Assembly (NCBI RefSeq): GCF_001956695.1
Contig: NZ_CP019070.1
Span: 1,612,001 to 1,676,000, forward strand
Length of the DNA: 64,000 bases
Direction: 5' to 3'
DNA from: Poseidonibacter parvus
GTDB lineage: Bacteria; Campylobacterota; Campylobacteria; Campylobacterales; Arcobacteraceae
Shown: piece after piece, positions 62,163 to 64,000 of the stretch
Layout: each line of letters opens with the position of its first letter
How positions within the stretch are numbered: position 1 is the stretch's first letter
The notes under the pieces: model-generated
Database searches by the model: none
Told to the model about the DNA's origin: nothing
Seen by the model: the letters and a program-made list of their open reading frames with translations, nothing else
Program-made: the position numbers and the translations under genes

Positions 62163-64000
62163 TTATAATTCAACAACAAACTCAAACATCTCTTTTATCT
62201 CCATTTCATGAGAAATCAAAAATATCTGTCGATACTGTTCTTTTATAGTATGGAAGGCTTCTAGTATTTCTAAACGTCTTGCTTCATCTTGACTTCCAAA
62301 AACTTCATCAAAAGCTAAGAACCCTACAGAACTTGTACCACTTAGTTCGCCTAGTGTTTTTGATATGGCGATTCTAAGAACCAAGTTTGCAAGGTCTACT
62401 TCACCACCACTGAATCTCTCGATTGGGTATTTTTTCCCTTCATCATAAATAAAGAAGTCAAAATCATTTGATACTTCTATGTGTTGGTATTTTCCTTTTG
62501 TGATTATTGCATACATTTCTGAAGCTATTGTAGATATTCTTGGGGCTATTTTTGAGTTTAGTTTTGTTTTAAACTCTCCTAGGCTTACTTTGATTTTTTC
62601 GTAGTCAGTCAAATCATCTTTTTTTGTTTGTACTTTGCTTAGTTGTTTTGTATTATCATCTAAGCTTTGTTGGATTGTTTGGATTTGTCCGTTTATTGTG
62701 GCTATTTGTACTTTTAGATTATTTAAAATGTTTGATTGTTCTTCTTTTTGTTTTTTAACCTCATCAAAGTTTTTCTCTTTCTCTTTGTGTTTTACCTCAT
62801 CATAGTTGATTTGTTTATACTCTAGCTCTAAGGCTTCATATTTTTTACTTAAGTCATCTATTGTTGTAGTCACACTATTTAGTTCGTCTTGAACTTTATC
62901 TAAACGTAAAAGCATAGTTTCTAATCCTAGAACATACTCGTACTTTGATTTTAACTCTTTTTGTTTTTCTAGTGCGTTAGTATGAGCTGTTTCATCATAG
63001 ATAAAAGTACTTATCTTTTCTAGTTCACTTTTGTTTTTAAGTCCATGAGCTTTTACTTTTTCAAAGTGTTCTTCTTCTTTTACTAGGTCACGTTTTTTAC
63101 TCTCTATTAGATTTACACTCTTTGAGGTAGTAAAGTACTCATGATTTGTACTCTCATAACTTTTTTGTACTTCTTCTTTTTGTTTCTTTAAAGCTTCAAG
63201 TTCTTCTTTATGTTTTTGTATCTTTTCGTTTTTCGTTTGTTTTACTATATCTTCTAGACTTTCAAGTACATTATCATACTCATCTAGTAGTGGTCTTGTA
63301 CATGTAGGACAGTTTGATTCACGTCCTAGGTCTTTTATCTTTTTTATTTTTGTATTTACATCTGCTATTAGTTTATCTTCACCTGCTATAGTTTTTTCTA
63401 TACTCTTTTCTTCTTGTATTTTTAGCTCTAGCTTTTGTTTATACTCTACTATATACTTTTCTAGTTCTTTTTCTTTTTCTATTAGTGTTTTATGCTCTTT
63501 AGTTTGCTCTTTTAACTCAACAATAGATTCTTTTGATTTAGTATATTGTTCTCTTAAACTTATCTGCTCAGTTATTAAACCTTCTTTTCTTATATGGTGT
63601 TCTTTTAACTTCTCTTGTTCTTTTATACTATCATGTACTTTTACATACTCTTGTTTAATGCTTTCTAAGCCTTTTAGTTCATTTTGTTTTAGCTTTAGAG
63701 TATTTACATCATCACTTAGTTTTGCTTGATTTCTTATATGTGAGTTTATACTAGTTTTTAATATCTCACATTGTGAAGCGTGATTTAGTTTTTGCTCTTT
63801 TGTTTTTAAGAAAATTGCTAGTTCTTTTTGTATCTCTACTTCTAATAGTTTAGATTGATTTATTTCTTTTGTTTTTATATCTACTTGATTTTGTAATTGT
63901 GTTGTTTGTTCTTTATACTCTACTATATGCGATTTCTTAACTTCTACATCTTCACTTGAAAGTAAAACCTCATCAAAAGCCTTTATTTCTCGATTTAGTT
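62163..64000 (-). CDS. sbcC: SbcC/Rad50-type SMC ATPase, C-terminal part (N-terminus beyond window)
   Basis: The frame is open from the stop at 62163 to the window edge, giving ~612 residues. The zinc-hook CPTC is encoded at 63300-63311, flanked by long coiled coils. The C-terminal head has the ABC signature FSGGEVDLANLVLRIAIS and Walker B VGFLAFDEVFGSQDE. This is the Rad50/SbcC layout, so with SbcD it would form the Mre11-Rad50-type nuclease that trims DNA ends and hairpins. The N-terminal Walker A and any sbcD lie outside. The ATG at 62915 is internal and should not be taken as the start. Confidence 0.88.
   Translation of the reverse strand, partial: LNREIKAFDEVLLSSEDVEVKKSHIVEYKEQTTQLQNQVDIKTKEINQSKLLEVEIQKELAIFLKTKEQKLNHASQCEILKTSINSHIRNQAKLSDDVNTLKLKQNELKGLESIKQEYVKVHDSIKEQEKLKEHHIRKEGLITEQISLREQYTKSKESIVELKEQTKEHKTLIEKEKELEKYIVEYKQKLELKIQEEKSIEKTIAGEDKLIADVNTKIKKIKDLGRESNCPTCTRPLLDEYDNVLESLEDIVKQTKNEKIQKHKEELEALKKQKEEVQKSYESTNHEYFTTSKSVNLIESKKRDLVKEEEHFEKVKAHGLKNKSELEKISTFIYDETAHTNALEKQKELKSKYEYVLGLETMLLRLDKVQDELNSVTTTIDDLSKKYEALELEYKQINYDEVKHKEKEKNFDEVKKQKEEQSNILNNLKVQIATINGQIQTIQQSLDDNTKQLSKVQTKKDDLTDYEKIKVSLGEFKTKLNSKIAPRISTIASEMYAIITKGKYQHIEVSNDFDFFIYDEGKKYPIERFSGGEVDLANLVLRIAISKTLGELSGTSSVGFLAFDEVFGSQDEARRLEILEAFHTIKEQYRQIFLISHEMEIKEMFEFVVEL

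Noticed and set aside
62163-62915. A separate 250-aa gene starting at ATG 62915
   Set aside because: The frame continues open to the window edge and includes the zinc-hook CPTC, so this ATG is internal to an SbcC/Rad50 gene.
1-64000. CRISPR arrays, rRNA and tRNA genes
   Set aside because: No regularly spaced direct repeats, no rRNA-like GC-richer blocks and no cloverleaf with a conserved T-loop were seen in any spacer.

Overview
The window is very AT-rich chromosomal DNA from a Campylobacterota bacterium, most likely an Arcobacter-type genus (inference). Pointers are the UPF0323 lipoprotein next to a glutathionylspermidine synthase-like gene, histidine kinases with an HQWRQP phosphoacceptor motif, frequent TTG/GTG starts, short spacers, and tatB-tatC next to queA. 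No rRNA, tRNA or CRISPR array was seen.

Left end (1-8.5 kb): a complete rhizobial-style glycerol ABC transporter operon reads leftward in the order glpS-T-P-Q-U-V. It is divergent from glpD and two tandem GntR/UTRA regulators. The motif TAACNTTATAA occurs five times around these promoters and is a candidate operator. The two ATPases carry complementary active-site defects that predict one canonical and one degenerate ATP site. A bidirectional hairpin separates this block from a malic enzyme gene.

10-24 kb: pgeF, a methyltransferase and aroE are followed by a 5.3-kb insertion. It is bounded by two copies of the last ~91 bp of aroE and holds a type IIG restriction-modification enzyme, two small unknown proteins, an HNH-like protein and the decayed N-terminus of a tyrosine integrase. 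Normal chromosome resumes with UPF0323 and the glutathionylspermidine synthase-like gene. A compact minus-strand operon follows: TerB/J-domain protein, two BFD-like Fe-S proteins, a small unknown, nadE, a DegT-type aminotransferase, lpxK and an unknown.

24-45 kb: a Kef-type antiporter, a MarR-MFS pair with a perfect inverted-repeat operator, NhaD, an EF-hand protein, tatBC-queA, an ExoX-like nuclease, an NSS symporter, a cold-shock protein, a DEDDy exonuclease and a secreted metallopeptidase. Upstream of the metallopeptidase lies a ~160-nt element with an extended -10, a strong Shine-Dalgarno, a 7-codon ORF, three hairpins and a terminator. It could be an attenuator or a small RNA. Then come a 56-aa ORF, aat, a large PAS/GAF histidine kinase, sanA-like, rlmF, a DUF2062 gene and selO.

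45-64 kb: an SH3 protein, a histidine kinase with a degenerate receiver coupled to an unknown gene, a SulP transporter with a divergent TetR regulator, and a PIF1-like helicase. Beside the helicase are a compact DUF2326-like ATPase and a HigBA-type toxin-antitoxin pair, which look like accessory or defence cargo. After some hydrolases come several unrecognised genes, including one with an array of GGAACA-type inverted repeats in its promoter. An operon of two exported proteins and the C-terminal part of an SbcC/Rad50-type ATPase end the window.
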